A stretch of 64,000 bases of DNA, taken from Vicia villosa (lineage: Eukaryota; Streptophyta; Magnoliopsida; Fabales; Fabaceae). The stretch spans positions 67,406,336-67,470,335 of the forward strand of contig NC_081183.1 of the NCBI RefSeq assembly GCF_029867415.1, read 5' to 3'. Positions 44,859 to 57,800 of this stretch are shown piece after piece. The position numbers and the translations under genes are program-made. Under the pieces are notes generated by a model. The model worked only from the letters and a program-made list of their open reading frames with translations. It was not told the origin of the DNA and did not search any database. Position 1 is the first letter of the stretch, and each line of letters begins with the position of its first letter.

Positions 44859-47800
44859 TGTCGCACCCCAATTTTTGACCTGCATATTTCTTTCATTTTT
44901 CAATTTGTCACGTTTTTTTTCTTCACCATTTCGTATTTTATTCAAAAATTAAAAAATATATATATTTAGCTTCATATTATTTTACTTATAATCTCGTCAT
45001 TTCGATAACGATTTTTGATTTGCTTTTTTTTATTCTAATTCAATTCAGAACATTTCTTAAGTTGGATTATTATTTAAATTGAAATCGAATTCTAGGTCTC
45101 TTTTATTTAGTATTTATCATTGTTATTATTATTATATTTTGCGCATGTCCACTTGCACTTTTTTGTTTTCTTTATTGTTTGATATTTAATTAGATAATTG
45201 TTTATTGATGATTAGGATTTTTATTCTAATTATTAATTAAACATGTTTCAATTAAATATTGATTCAAGTTAGAGATAACCAAATAATATACATAGGCCCA
45301 ATTGCATCTTTTGGTTTTTTTAAGCCCATCTCTTTATTTATTTTTTGTTGTTACACCACAAGTAAGAAAATAATAAAAGAAAAAGAAAACAAAATATTGC
45401 AGACAAATTGTCCCAAATGCCACGCCTCTGCTCCACGCCCCTGCTATCTCTTGCTGCTTCCCCTGCTCCAAAGCCTGCTCCAAGGAGCCACAAATTTCAC
45501 CAAAATAGCCATACAAATCCTGCATAAAAAAGCAAAGAAATCAGTTACCTCAAATGTTCAAAAATCCTTCAAATTTCCCCCCAAAATGATAATAGTTTGG
45601 CTATAAAACAGGGAGGAGAAGCAGGGCGAGAAAGAAAAAGAGGGCCACAACCACCTAAGAGATAAACTTCAAAAAACTCTGCTCAAATATCCATTCACAA
45701 CAAACCTCTGCGAAATTTTCACTACCATACTCCCTCAAAACCACATCAATACCCACCTTCTCAACATTCATTCAACCTCAACCCTGCAGACCTGCATCAT
45801 ATATTCACCCCTCCTTCATACATACTCTCTAAACAACAACACACAAACCGACCTCACCTCCATTCAACCTCACAGAACACTCACCAAACACAAACCCCAA
45901 CAAACTCACGATAACCTTCACTATTCAGCAACTTCAACCCTTACAGACAACCATCGCGACATTACTCCACCCTCAGCCTCTCATACAAATTTCATCAACA
46001 ACACAGAGCCACAACAATAAAGACACAGATCACAACATCAGAAAAAAAGGCACACTCAGAAGCATAGAACCGAGTAGAAGAAGAAAGAGGTCAAAGCAAG
46101 CATACACGTACCTATGTTCTATTCACCTTCTCTGATTTCTGTTTATGTTTTGTTGTTGTAGCTACTGGTATTATCTTTTTTTTCTCTGAAGTTTTAATCA
46201 TATAAACTTGTAACTCTGAAGCATATTGAAAACTTGGGGATTTAGGGTTGTTGTGGGATAGGGATTTATTGTGTTTTATTGCTGTTGTATCCATGGTGAA
46301 ATAGTAATAGATCGAGAGAGGTGAGGTCAAGAGCATTTTTCTGTTGTTTGTTCGTTCACCATTGAAACGAGAGAGAAACGAGAGAGAAACGAGAGAGAAA
46401 CTTGAGAGAGATCGAGAGGAACACTATGTCTTTTTTCTGATTTCGTGAAAGAGGCAGAAGCTTGGTCTCTAGGGTTTTCTAACCCGTTCCAGTTTTTTAG
46501 TGGAAAGGGTATGGATCCGGGTTGAACCGGTCCGGCCCAGGAGGTTTATTCTTTATTTTATTTTATTCTTTTGTTAGTTTCATATGGGCCTTACACCCTC
46601 ATCCGGGTTTAGCACTTCCCATGGCCCATTTCCTTATTTTATTATTAGATTTCTTTTCATATAAAAATCACAAAAAAATATTTATTGTTTATTTTATTTA
46701 CTAGATTTACAAAAAGGCAAAAAATATATTCTTTAGATGTATGTTTAGAATTTATCAAATTATTTTAAAATGATCCAAACATAGTTCTTTTCAATCGAAT
46801 CGTATTTTGAGCCTTAATGGATGAATCAGGGAGGGTTCGTACGTACTTGTACGAGTTGTCTTAAAAGTATTTGGGTGATGGCCGTTAAGCTTTTATTCGA
46901 ATACTTGGATTCCATTAAAGGCTCCATAAAACTCGATTTAATTCACCCTCTTTTACAAAAACGCTTTTCTTTTAATCAAATAGAATTTAGTCTATAATGG
47001 ATAATGAAGAAGGGTTTGTACGTACTTGTACAAGTTGTTCTTTAAGCAATTAGGCGATGGCCGTTAAGCCATTGTTTAAGTGCGTTGACTCCATTAAAGA
47101 CTTCATAAAACTCGATTTAGCGAATGCTCTTTCAAGCGTTTAGGCGATGGCCGTTAAGCTTTTGTTTGAACGCTTGAATTCCATTAAAGATCTTTCAACT
47201 CTATAAATCAATCTTCTTCTTTTTTTCATCACCTACGAGGGGGTTGTACGTACTTGTACAATTTTCTCTTTCAAGCATTTAGGCGATGGCCGTTAAGCTT
47301 TTGTTTAAATGTTTGATTTCTAACAAACAACTTCAATTCATTCACACCTTTTTAATTTTAAAACCTTTTTTTAAAAAAACGAGACACTTAGTCAAAATTC
47401 AAATGCAATTATACTTCCACATGTGAAGATCGAACGTTTTCCACTCGAATGTGATGATGGCCAAAATCTTGTTCTAATCTTGATTTAGTTATCCATTCTT
47501 GTAGTGATGCAAACAATATCTTATCCATGTGCGCATAGTATTGTTTGAATGCGATCGAGTACCTCTCGCTAAAATAACCAATAAACTCGTAGTTTTACCC
47601 CGAACTACGATTGCTCTGACTTTCCCATTGCACTAGGGAATACGTAGGCACAAGATACAAATGTCTTGGCGAGCACCATAATAAAAAATCTTATTTTGTT
47701 TCTTCCTTCTTTCCAACCTAATAAATAACACAAATAGATAATAAGCTAACAATTGATCACAAGATTAACTAAATGGGTCCCATCGAGTACGATGGAAGTG

Positions 47801-47954
47801 AGGGGTGCTAACACCTTCCCCTTGCTTAACCGACTCCCGAACCTAAATTTGGTTGCGATGACCATCTTATCCATTTCTTTTTTATTCGTGGGTTTTATCG
47901 ATATTTTCCCATTCCTTTTGGAATAAATAAAGTTCGGTGGCGACTACCGCTACA
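44859..47954 (+). mobile_element. L array, LTR 1
   Basis: 3,096 bp. TATA box in GGCTATAAAACAGGG (TATAAAA 45602-45608), three GAGAGAAAC repeats (about 46375-46405), hairpin series 46865-47316. It lacks 45 bases near its 3' end that LTR 3 and the solo LTR retain. Confidence 0.87.
46865..47316 (+). repeat. Loop-conserved hairpin series in L LTR 1
   Basis: Four units share a loop with the core GCGATGGCCGTTAAGC. Arms: AAGTATT/AATACTT (46865-46906); a weak unit at about 47044-47085; TTCAAGCGTT/AACGCTTGAA (47131-47178); TCAAGCATTT/AAATGTTTGA with one G:U (47271-47316). Loops are 26-28 bases in the three good units. Equivalent series lie at 53770-54221, 60702-61153 and, reversed, about 35900-36540. 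Between units lies TTGTACGTACTTGTACAA, itself an inverted repeat. Confidence 0.85.
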
Positions 47955-47959
47955 GAAAG

Positions 47960-47977
47960 TGGCGACTCTGCTGGGGA
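47960..47977 (+). other. Primer binding site, tRNA-Arg (L unit 1)
   Basis: TGGCGACTCTGCTGGGGA five bases after LTR 1; identical site at 54865-54882 after LTR 2. None follows LTR 3, as expected for a 3' LTR. Confidence 0.87.
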
Positions 47978-50614
47978 CTACCTAAGAGAGTCAACCCTAG
48001 TTTAGCTTTTCTCGTATTATTGTTAGCTTTATTTATTTGTTTGTTTATTTCCTTTATTGTTTGATTTCTTATTGTATGGTTGGAATATCTTGATTATTGG
48101 CATTTTGTGGACAAAGCTCTACACCCGAGCTTAAGAAACACATAAGATAAGATGGTGGTTTAGTATTAAACTTGCTTGACGTAGTGTCAAGTGGGAGATA
48201 CCAATACCCCGCCTAGAGTAGGTCCTTTGAGAAGATGTCTTTGGTTAAGTAAGTTATTTACTTGAGCGATGATGTTTTCAATTTGGATCGTTAATTCTAG
48301 GGACCTTTAGAAAAACCCTTAAACCATGACCTTTTAGGAAATGGTGGTTTCGCGCCCAACTTGCGTAACGTAACTATTACCGTGGGTAAGTGCGAAAACC
48401 ACACTCAGAATAGGCTTCATTTGAAAACATGGTTGGATGGGAAGTTATTTGCTAGATGATCAAGTTTTCAAAAGTAGCTTGTAACTCTGAGAACCATGTC
48501 TAGAACCTTGTTGGAAAGAACCTTAGAACTATCCTATTGCGTGCCACTTTGTGCTGAGAAATCAGAATGTTTTGTTCCATATGATGTGAAATCCATTACA
48601 TGTAATCCATTACATACATGACATGGAATACATCTTTGCATAAAAAAATAAACAAAAATTTCATGCATCCATATTCATACATTCAAGTTGTCAATTCATA
48701 TCGTATGTCTTCATCTTCACACTTGTTTGTCCACTGTCAAGCTGGATCCTCAACACTTGGGACTGGAATTATGTTTCACTAAACTATGGAAGAGCTTAAA
48801 CGAGAAGAAGATCAATCAACTGGGTCAAGAATGACAAGTTACTAGTGTTTCAGACAGGATCGATCCTCCTCGTCGCTGAATAGTCACTAGGTCTTGTTTC
48901 CTTCTGTTTGCAATTTCCTTATTTTGTATTGTGTACTGCATTAAACTTTGTTTGTTTCAGAATGTTAATTTTGATGAAATGAGCATTGCATATTTTGTTT
49001 CAATTTATTTACATCCATTGTGTTTATCTTTGTGCTTTATCTTTAAAAAAAAAAAAAAAACAAAAATATATCTCTTGTTTATGCAAAGATTGGAGGGAGG
49101 ATGATGAGAACAAAATACCCAAGTTGTTGAATTGTATGCTTTCAAATAAAACTTTGCTGATGATGTACAGGCATTGTTTCCATTCCCAAACACTGGAGAA
49201 ATAAGGAAGTTAATCCCTTGCCAACCCCTTTGAGCCTAGAAGTTGGTGTTTCTTTCTATATGAAAACCCGCAATTTTAACCTGGGGCAGGGTAGTTCTCA
49301 GTTAATTTGTTTATGCATTCAATTTCAAGAAAATCATTAAGTACACCTTTCAATAAGGGTTTCAATCAAAAGTGACCAAGATGGTTATCATTAATCATTC
49401 TCAAGGCAGTCACTATCTTTCCAATACAAAAAATATTTCAAAAAAAAAAAGAGCCCGCTAAGTCAAAACCTATGAAGGAGACTTAGGCAAAATTGGGGCA
49501 TCCCGCTGGCTGTAATCTCAAATGAAGACAGTTCAGGCAAAAGTTAGGGATATCAAAAGAAAAAAGAGAAGTCAATAATTTCCTTGAACGACAATAAAAC
49601 GTTGTGACTATCAAAAGGAAGAAGTGACTGCCATCTCAAAGATTCCCTTGGTCTTTAAACCGTCATCATATGAATAGGTGCAATTCCAAAAGCCTCTTGG
49701 AACCTGAATGTATAGTTGATTTAACTGAATGTAGGACTGAAGTTCATCACGAAGAATGGGGTGGGTACAAATATATTTTGAGCCTATATCCTTTGTTTCA
49801 TAAACCGTGAACCAAGCCACGTTACAACCTTCAAAAGACCTAATTGAAGCAAGGTTTATTTTGAAAGCATACTACAACAAGGTTGCGTTAACCTGACTCC
49901 TAAAGATTTTTGCAAATCGTTTGTTTTACCATAACTTTTGCTTTATCCATCACTTTGAATGTCTAGACAATTGTGCTAGGACCTTTGATTACTTTGCTTT
50001 ACATCTTTCAAATAAATTATTTTGATTCCAAAATATGCTTTGAGCGTTGCATTAAAATTACCATTTTTGAATGAACATTTTATTTGCAAGTACTCATCTT
50101 TAAAAGAAGTTTAAACAGTCGAGAAACTTGATTAGTGATCCTATCAGGGGAACGTAATTTCAAGATCCTGTCGTTCAAGACTTATACTGGGGCATGTGTT
50201 CCTGGCATTCATTTCAAGAACTAAAGCAACGATCAGGTAACAATCAGCCAGTCAGGGGCAATCTTCTTCAGCAATCCCCAAGCAGTTTATCAGTCCTTCT
50301 CAAAAGGATCATCAATGTGACATAACAGAGCTCGCTGTGTTCTTGTGTTGAGGAATCAGAGTTCCAATCTAACCTTACAAAAGAGTCTATCTCAGTTGTC
50401 GTAACTAATTGCATTGCATTGGTCATTCATATATCATGCATAGAAAATTTCATAAACCATGCATACTCATGTGCATTCTTCGAGGCCCCGTTGTTATCAA
50501 CATCTTACCTTGAGATCTAAGTCCAACTCACTTGGCACCTACCAAAGCAGATGTATATCCTTCTGACCACCTTTCTGTCCAATGCTATTCTATGGAGGTT
50601 TTGCTTCTTTCTTT

Positions 50615-51405
50615 CATCCAAGGCCAGTCATTGGGTTCATAATCTTTCATTGTCATCCGGAGCCTGTTATCGGATGTCATAATCTTTTATTACCGTCCAA
50701 AGCTTGTTATTGGATGTCATAATCTTTCATTGCCCATCCGAAGCCTGTTATCGGATGTCATAATCTTTTATTTCCATCCAAAGCCTGTTATTGGATGTCA
50801 TAATCTTTCATTGCCATCCGAAGCCTGTTATCGGATGTCATAATCTTTTATTACCGTCCAAAGCTTGTTATTGGATGTCATAATCTTTCATTGCCCATCC
50901 GAAGCCTGTTATCGGATGTCATAATCTTTGATTTCCATCCAAAGCCTGTTATTGGATGTCATAATCTTTCATTGCCATCCGAAGCTTGTTATCGGATGTC
51001 ATAATCTTTCATTGTCGTCAGGAGCCTGTTATCGGATGTCATAGTCTTTCATCGCCATTCGAAGCCTGTTATCGGATGTCATAATCTTTCATTGTCATCT
51101 GAAGCCTGTTATCGGATGTCATAACCTTTCATTGCCATCTGAAGCTTGTTATCAGATGTCATAACCTTTCATTGCCATCTGAAGCTTGTTATCAGATGTC
51201 ATAATCTTTCATCACCATCCAAAGCCTGTTATTGGATGTCATAGTCTTTCATTGCCATCCGAAGCCTGTTATCGGATGTCATAATCTTTCATTGTCATCT
51301 GAAGCCTGTTATCAGATGTCATAACCTTTCATTGCCATCCGAAGCCTGTTATCGGATGTCATAATCTTTCATTTTGTTGTCATCCAAAAGCGAGCAATTG
51401 GATGT
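50615..51405 (+). repeat. 40-bp hairpin minisatellite, array 1
   Basis: About 20 units of 40 bp, each CATAATCTTTCATTGC followed by an inverted repeat around AGCCTGTTA. Arm pairs vary together: CATCCGA/TCGGATG, CATCCAA/TTGGATG, CATCTGA/TCAGATG, with G:U intermediates CATTCGA/TCGGATG and CATCTGA/TCGGATG. Only the unit containing GTCAGGA is clearly unpaired. The last unit has a different loop but still pairs CATCCAA/TTGGATG. Confidence 0.92.
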
Positions 51406-51775
51406 CACAATCCCCAATAAAGTGTTTTCACCTCATTCAATGCCACTCTCGAATTTATCTGATTATTGGTATCGTCTAATGCCACTCTTAGACGTTCCTA
51501 CTGTCATTTTTATCCAGATTTTTATCCCTCATTTCAAAGTCTTTCCATCATTAGTTTATCTCTTGTGGCACCATATTCCCCACAGAGATTCGAGTGTCTC
51601 ATATCGCATTGCATTCAAAATAACAAAAAGAGAGTTCATGCATTTCATTGCATTGCATTTGCATAAAAGGGACGAAAATTCGGGTCCTTCTATATTTAAT
51701 TACCTTCCGCCATTGATACCACGAAGACTAAAGTCATTCATGCTATCCGGCTTGAGATAATTAAATAGGGGCATC

Positions 51776-54700
51776 TGTCGCACCCCAATTTTTGACCTGC
51801 ATATTTCTTTCATTTTTCAATTTGTCACGTTTTTTTTCTTCACCATTTCGTATTTTATTCAAAAATTAAAAAATATATATATTTAGCTTCATATTATTTT
51901 ACTTATAATCTCGTCATTTCGATAACGATTTTTGATTTGCTTTTTTTTATTCTAATTCAATTCAGAACATTTCTTAAGTTGGATTATTATTTAAATTGAA
52001 ATCGAATTCTAGGTCTCTTTTATTTAGTATTTATCATTGTTATTATTATTATATTTTGCGCATGTCCACTTGCACTTTTTTGTTTTCTTTATTGTTTGAT
52101 ATTTAATTAGATAATTGTTTATTGATGATTAGGATTTTTATTCTAATTATTAATTAAACATGTTTCAATTAAATATTGATTCAAGTTAGAGATAACCAAA
52201 TAATATACATAGGCCCAATTGCATCTTTTGGTTTTTTTAAGCCCGTCTCTTTATTTATTTTTTGTTGTTACACCACAAGTAAGAAAATAATAAAAGAAAA
52301 AGAAAACAAAATATTGCAGACAAATTGTCCCAAATGCCACGCCTCTGCTCCATGCCTCTGCTATCTCTTGCTACTTCCCCTGCTCCAAGGAGCCACAAAT
52401 TTCACCAAAATAGCCATACAAATCCTGCATAAAAAAGCAAAGAAATCAGTTACCTCAAATGTTCAAAAATCCTTCAAATTTCCCCCCAAAATGATAATAG
52501 TTTGGCTATAAAACAGGGAGGAGAAGCAGGGCGAGAAAGAAAAAGAGGGCCACAACCACCTAAGAGATAAACTTCAAAAAACTCTGCTCAAATCTCCATT
52601 CACAACAAACCTCTGCGAAATTTTCACTACCATACTCCCTCAAAACCACATCAATACCCACCTTCTCAACATTCATTCAACCTCAACCCTGTAGACCTGC
52701 ATCATATATTCACCCCTCCTTCATACATACTCTCTAAACAACAACACACAAACCGACCTCACCTCCATTCAACCTCACAGAACACTCACCAAACACAAAC
52801 CCCAACAAACTCACGATAACCTTCACTATTCAGCAACTTCAACCCTTACAGACAACCATCACGACATTACTCCACCCTCAGCCTCTCATACAAATTTCAT
52901 CTACAACACAGAGCCACAACAATAAAGACACAGATCACAACATCAGAAAAAAAGGCACACTCAGAAGCGTAGAACCGAGTAGAAGAAGAAAGAGGTCGAA
53001 GCAAGCATACACGTACCTATGTTCTATTCACCTTCTCTGATTTCTGTTTATGTTTTGTTGTTGTAGCTACTGGTATTATCTTTTTTTTCTCTGAAGTTTT
53101 AATCATATAAACTTGTAACTCTGAAGCATATTGAAAACTTGGGGATTTAGGGTTGTTGTGGGATAGGGATTTATTGTGTTTTATTGCTGTTGTATCCATG
53201 GTGAAATAGTAATAGATCGAGAGAGGTGAGGTCAAGAGCATTTTTCTGTTGTTTGTTCGTTCACCATTGAAACGAGAGAGAAACGAGAGAGAAACGAGAG
53301 AGAAACTTGAGAGAGATCGAGAGGAACACTATGTCTTTTTTCTGATTTCGTGAAAGAGGCAGAAGCTTGGTCTCTAGGGTTTTCTAACCCGTTCCAGTTT
53401 TTTAGTGGAAAGGGTATGGATCCGGGTTGAACCGGTCCGGCCCAGGAGGTTTATTCTTTATTTTATTTTATTCTTTTGTTAGTTTCATATGGGCCTTACA
53501 CCCTCATCCGGGTTTAGCACTTCCCATGGCCCATTTCCTTATTTTATTATTAGATTTCTTTTCATATAAAAATCACAAAAAAATATTTATTGTTTATTTT
53601 ATTTACTAGATTTACAAAAAGGCAAAAAATATATTCTTTAGATGTATGTTTAGAATTTATCAAATTATTTTAAAATGATCCAAACATAGTTCTTTTCAAT
53701 CGAATCGTATTTTGAGCCTTAATGGATGAATCAGGGAGGGTTCGTACGTACTTGTACGAGTTGTCTTAAAAGTATTTGGGTGATGGCCGTTAAGCTTTTA
53801 TTCGAATACTTGGATTCCATTAAAGGCTCCATAAAACTCGATTTAATTCACCCTCTTTTACAAAAACGCTTTTCTTTTAATCAAATAGAATTTAGTCTAT
53901 AATGGATAATGAAGAAGGGTTTGTACGTACTTGTACAAGTTGTTCTTTAAGCAATTAGGCGATGGCCGTTAAGCCATTGTTTAAGTGCGTTGACTCCATT
54001 AAAGACTTCATAAAACTCGATTTAGCGAATGCTCTTTCAAGCGTTTAGGCGATGGCCGTTAAGCTTTTGTTTGAACGCTTGAATTCCATTAAAGATCTTT
54101 CAACTCTATAAATCAATCTTCTTCTTTTTTTCATCACCTACGAGGGGGTTGTACGTACTTGTACAATTTTCTCTTTCAAGCATTTAGGCGATGGCCGTTA
54201 AGCTTTTGTTTAAATGTTTGATTTCTAACAAACAACTTCAATTCATTCACACCTTTTTAATTTTAAAACCTTTTTTTAAAAAAACGAGACACTTAGTCAA
54301 AATTCAAATGCAATTATACTTCCACATGTGAAGATCGAACGTTTTCCACTCGAATGCGATGATGGCCAAAATCTTGTTCTAATCTTGATTTAGTTATCCA
54401 TTCTTGTAGTGATGCAAACAATATCTTATCCATGTGCGTATAGTATTGTTTGAATGCGATCGAGTACCTCTCGCTAAAATAACCAATAAACTCGTAGTTT
54501 TACCCCGAACTACGATTGCTCTGACTTTCCCATTGCACTAGGGAATACGTAGGCACAAGATACAAACGTCTTGGCGAGTACAATAATAAAAAATCTTATT
54601 TTGTTTCTTCCTTCTTTCCAACCTAATAAATAACACAAATAGATAATAAGCTAACAATTGATCACAAGATTAACTAAATGGGTCCCATCGAGTACGATGG

Positions 54701-54859
54701 AAGTGAGGGGTGCTAACACCTTCCCCTTGCTTAACCGACTCCCGAACCTAAATTTGGTTGCGATGACCATCTTATTCATTTCTTTTTTATTCGTGGGTTT
54801 TATCGATATTTTCCCATTCCTTTTGGAATAAATAAAGTTCGGTGGCGACTACCGCTACA
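51776..54859 (+). mobile_element. L array, LTR 2
   Basis: 3,084 bp. Shares the 45-base 3' deletion and three GAGAGAAAC repeats with LTR 1. It has a private 12-base deletion in the CTGCTCC repeat (about 52380). TATAAAA at 52507-52513. Confidence 0.87.
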
Positions 54860-57800
54860 GAAAGTGGCGACTCTGCTGGGGACTACCTAAGAGAGTCAAC
54901 CCTAGTTTAGCTTTTCTCGTATTATTGTTAGCTTTATTTATTTGTTTGTTTATTTCCTTTATTGTTTGATTTCTTATTGTATGGTTGGAATATCTTGATT
55001 ATTGGCATTTTGTGGACAAAGCTCTACACCCGAGCTTAAGAAACACATAAGATAAGATGGTGGTTTAGTATTAAACTTGCTTGACGTAGTGTCAAGTGGG
55101 AGATACCAATACCCCGCCTAGAGTAGGTCCTTTGAGAAGATGTCTTTGGTTAAGTAAGTTATTTACTTGAGCGATGATGTTTTCAATTTGGATCGTTAAT
55201 TCTAGGGACCTTTAGAAAAACCCTTAAACCATGACCTTTTAGGAAATGGTGGTTTCGCGCCCAACTTGCGTAACGTAACTATTACCGTGGGTAAGTGCGA
55301 AAACCACACTCAGAATAGGCTTCATTTGAAAACATGGTTGGATGGGAAGTTATTTGCTAGATGATCAAGTTTTCAAAAGTAGCTTGTAACTCTGAGAACC
55401 GTGTCTAGAACCTTGTTGGAAAGAACCTTAGAACTATCCTATTGCGTGCCACTTTGTGCTGAGAAATCAGAATGTTTTGTTCCATATGATGTGAAATCCA
55501 TTACATGTAATCCATTACATACATGACATGGCATACATCTTTGCATAAAAAAATAAACAAAAATTTCATGCATCCATATTCATACATTCAAGTTGTCAAT
55601 TCATATCGTATGTCTTCATCTTCACACTTGTTTGTCCACTGTCAAGCTGGATCCTCAACACTTGGGACTGGAATTATGTTTCACTAAACTATGGAAGAGC
55701 TTAAACGAGAAGAAGATCAATCAACTGGGTCAAGAATGACAAGTTACTAGTGTTTCAGACAGGATCGATCCTCCTCGTCGCTGAATAGTCACTAGGTCTT
55801 GTTTCCTTCTGTTTGCAATTTCCTTATTTTGTATTGTGTACTGCATTAAACTTTGTTTGTTTCAGAATGTTAATTTTGATGAAATGAGCATTGCATATTT
55901 TGTTTCAATTTATTTACATCCATTGTGTTTATCTTTGTGCTTTATCTTTAAAAAAAAAAAAAAAAACCAAAAATATATCTCTTGTTTATGCAAAGATTGG
56001 AGGGAGGATGATGAGAACAAAATACCCAAGTTGTTGAATTGTATGCTTTCAAATAAAACTTTGCTGATGATGTACAGGCATTGTTTCCATTCCCAAACAC
56101 TGGAGAAATAAGGAAGTTAATCCCTTGCCAACCCCTTTAAGCCTAGAAGTTGGTGTTTCTTTCTATATGAAAACCCGCAATTTTAACCTGGGGCAGGGTA
56201 GTTCTCAGTTAATTTGTTTATGCATTCAATTTCAAGAAAATCATTAAGTACACCTTTCAATAAGGGTTTCAATCAAAAGTGACCAAGATGGTTATCATTA
56301 ATCATTCTCAAGGCAGTCACTATCTTTCCAATACAAAAAATATTTCAAAAAAAAAAAAAGAGCCCGCTAAGTCAAAACCTATGAAGGAGACTTAGGCAAA
56401 ATTGGGGCATCCCGCTGGTTGTAATCTCAAATGAAGACAGTTCAGGCAAAAGTTAGGGATATCAAAAGAAAAAAGAGAAGTCAATAATTTCCTTGAACGA
56501 CAATAAAACGTTGTGACTATCAAAAGGAAGAAGTGACTGCCATCTCAAAGATTCCCTTGGTCTTTAAACCGTCATCATATGAATAGGTGCAATTCCAAAA
56601 GCCTCTTGGAACCTGAATGTATAGTTGATTTAACTGAATGTAGGACTGAAGTTCATCACGAAGAATGGGGTGGGTACAAATATATTTTGAGCCTATATCC
56701 TTTGTTTCATAAACCGTGAACCAAGCCACGTTACAACCTTCAAAAGACCTAATTGAAGCAAGGTTTATTTTGAAAGCATACTACAACAAGGTTGCGTTAA
56801 CCTGACTCCTAAAGATTTTTGCAAATCGTTTGTTTTACCATAACTTTTGCTTTATCCATCACTTTGAATGTCTAGACAATTGTGCTAGGACCTTTGATTA
56901 CTTTGCTTTACATCTTTCAAATAAATTATTTTGATTCCAAAATATGCTTTGAGCGTTGCATTAAAATTACCATTTTTGAATGAACATTTTATTTCCAAGT
57001 ACTCATCTTTAAAAGAAGTTTAAACAGTCGAGAAACTTGATTAGTGATCCTATAAGGGGAACGTCATTTCAAGATCCTGTCGTTCAAGACTTATACTGGG
57101 GCATGTGTTCCTGGCATTCATTTCAAGAACTAAAGCAACGATCAGGTAACAATCAGCCAGTCAGGGGCAATCTTCTTCAGCAATCCCCAAGCAGTTTATC
57201 AGTCCTTCTCAAAAGGATCATCAATGTGACATAACAGAGCTGGCTGTGTTCTTGTGTTGAGGAATCAGAGTTCCAATCTAACCTTACAAAAGAGTCTATC
57301 TCAGTTGTCGTAACTAATTGCATTGCATTGGTCATTCATATATCATGCATAGAAAATTTCATAAACCATGCATACTCATGTGCATTCTTCGAGGCCCCGT
57401 TGTTATCAACATCTTACCTTGAGATCTAAGTCCAACTCACTTGGCACCTACCAAAGCAGATGTATATCCTTCTGACCACCTTTCTGTCCAATGCTATTCT
57501 ATGGAGGTTTTGCTTCTTTCTTTCATCCAAGGCCAGTCATTGGGTTCATAATCTTTCATTGTCATCCGGAGCCTGTTATCGGATGTCATAATCTTTTATT
57601 ACCGTCCAAAGCTTGTTATTGGATGTCATAATCTTTCATTGCCCATCCGAAGCCTGTTATCGGATGTCATAATCTTTTATTTCCATCCAAAGCCTGTTAT
57701 TGGATGTCATAATCTTTCATTGCCATCCGAAGCCTGTTATCGGATGTCATAATCTTTTATTACCGTCCAAAGCTTGTTATTGGATGTCATAATCTTTCAT

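Larger units (their letters stand above)
47955..51775 (+). mobile_element. L array, internal region 1 (non-coding)
   Basis: 3.8 kb: primer site 47960-47977, two related blocks with inverted repeats (48150-48230 and 48345-48410), a poly-A run (49045-49060), AACCTGGGGCAGGGTAG near 49280 (resembling sequence downstream of Ogre pol as I remember it), the 40-bp hairpin minisatellite (50615-51405), then the purine tract. The best frame before the LTR (51374-51760) has no ATG at its start and no recognisable domain. Confidence 0.85.

Noticed and set aside
49611..49820. 69-residue minus frame repeated at 56520-56729
   Set aside because: Antisense to the element leader, no known motif, and conserved only because the internal regions are copies.
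50615..51405. CRISPR-like array
   Set aside because: 40-bp direct repeats with no unique spacers, inside a plant retrotransposon; it is a minisatellite.
51374..51760. 128-residue open frame before L LTR 2, conserved at 58283-58669
   Set aside because: It opens without an ATG in the tail of the minisatellite, has no recognisable domain, and its conservation is explained by recent duplication of the whole unit.
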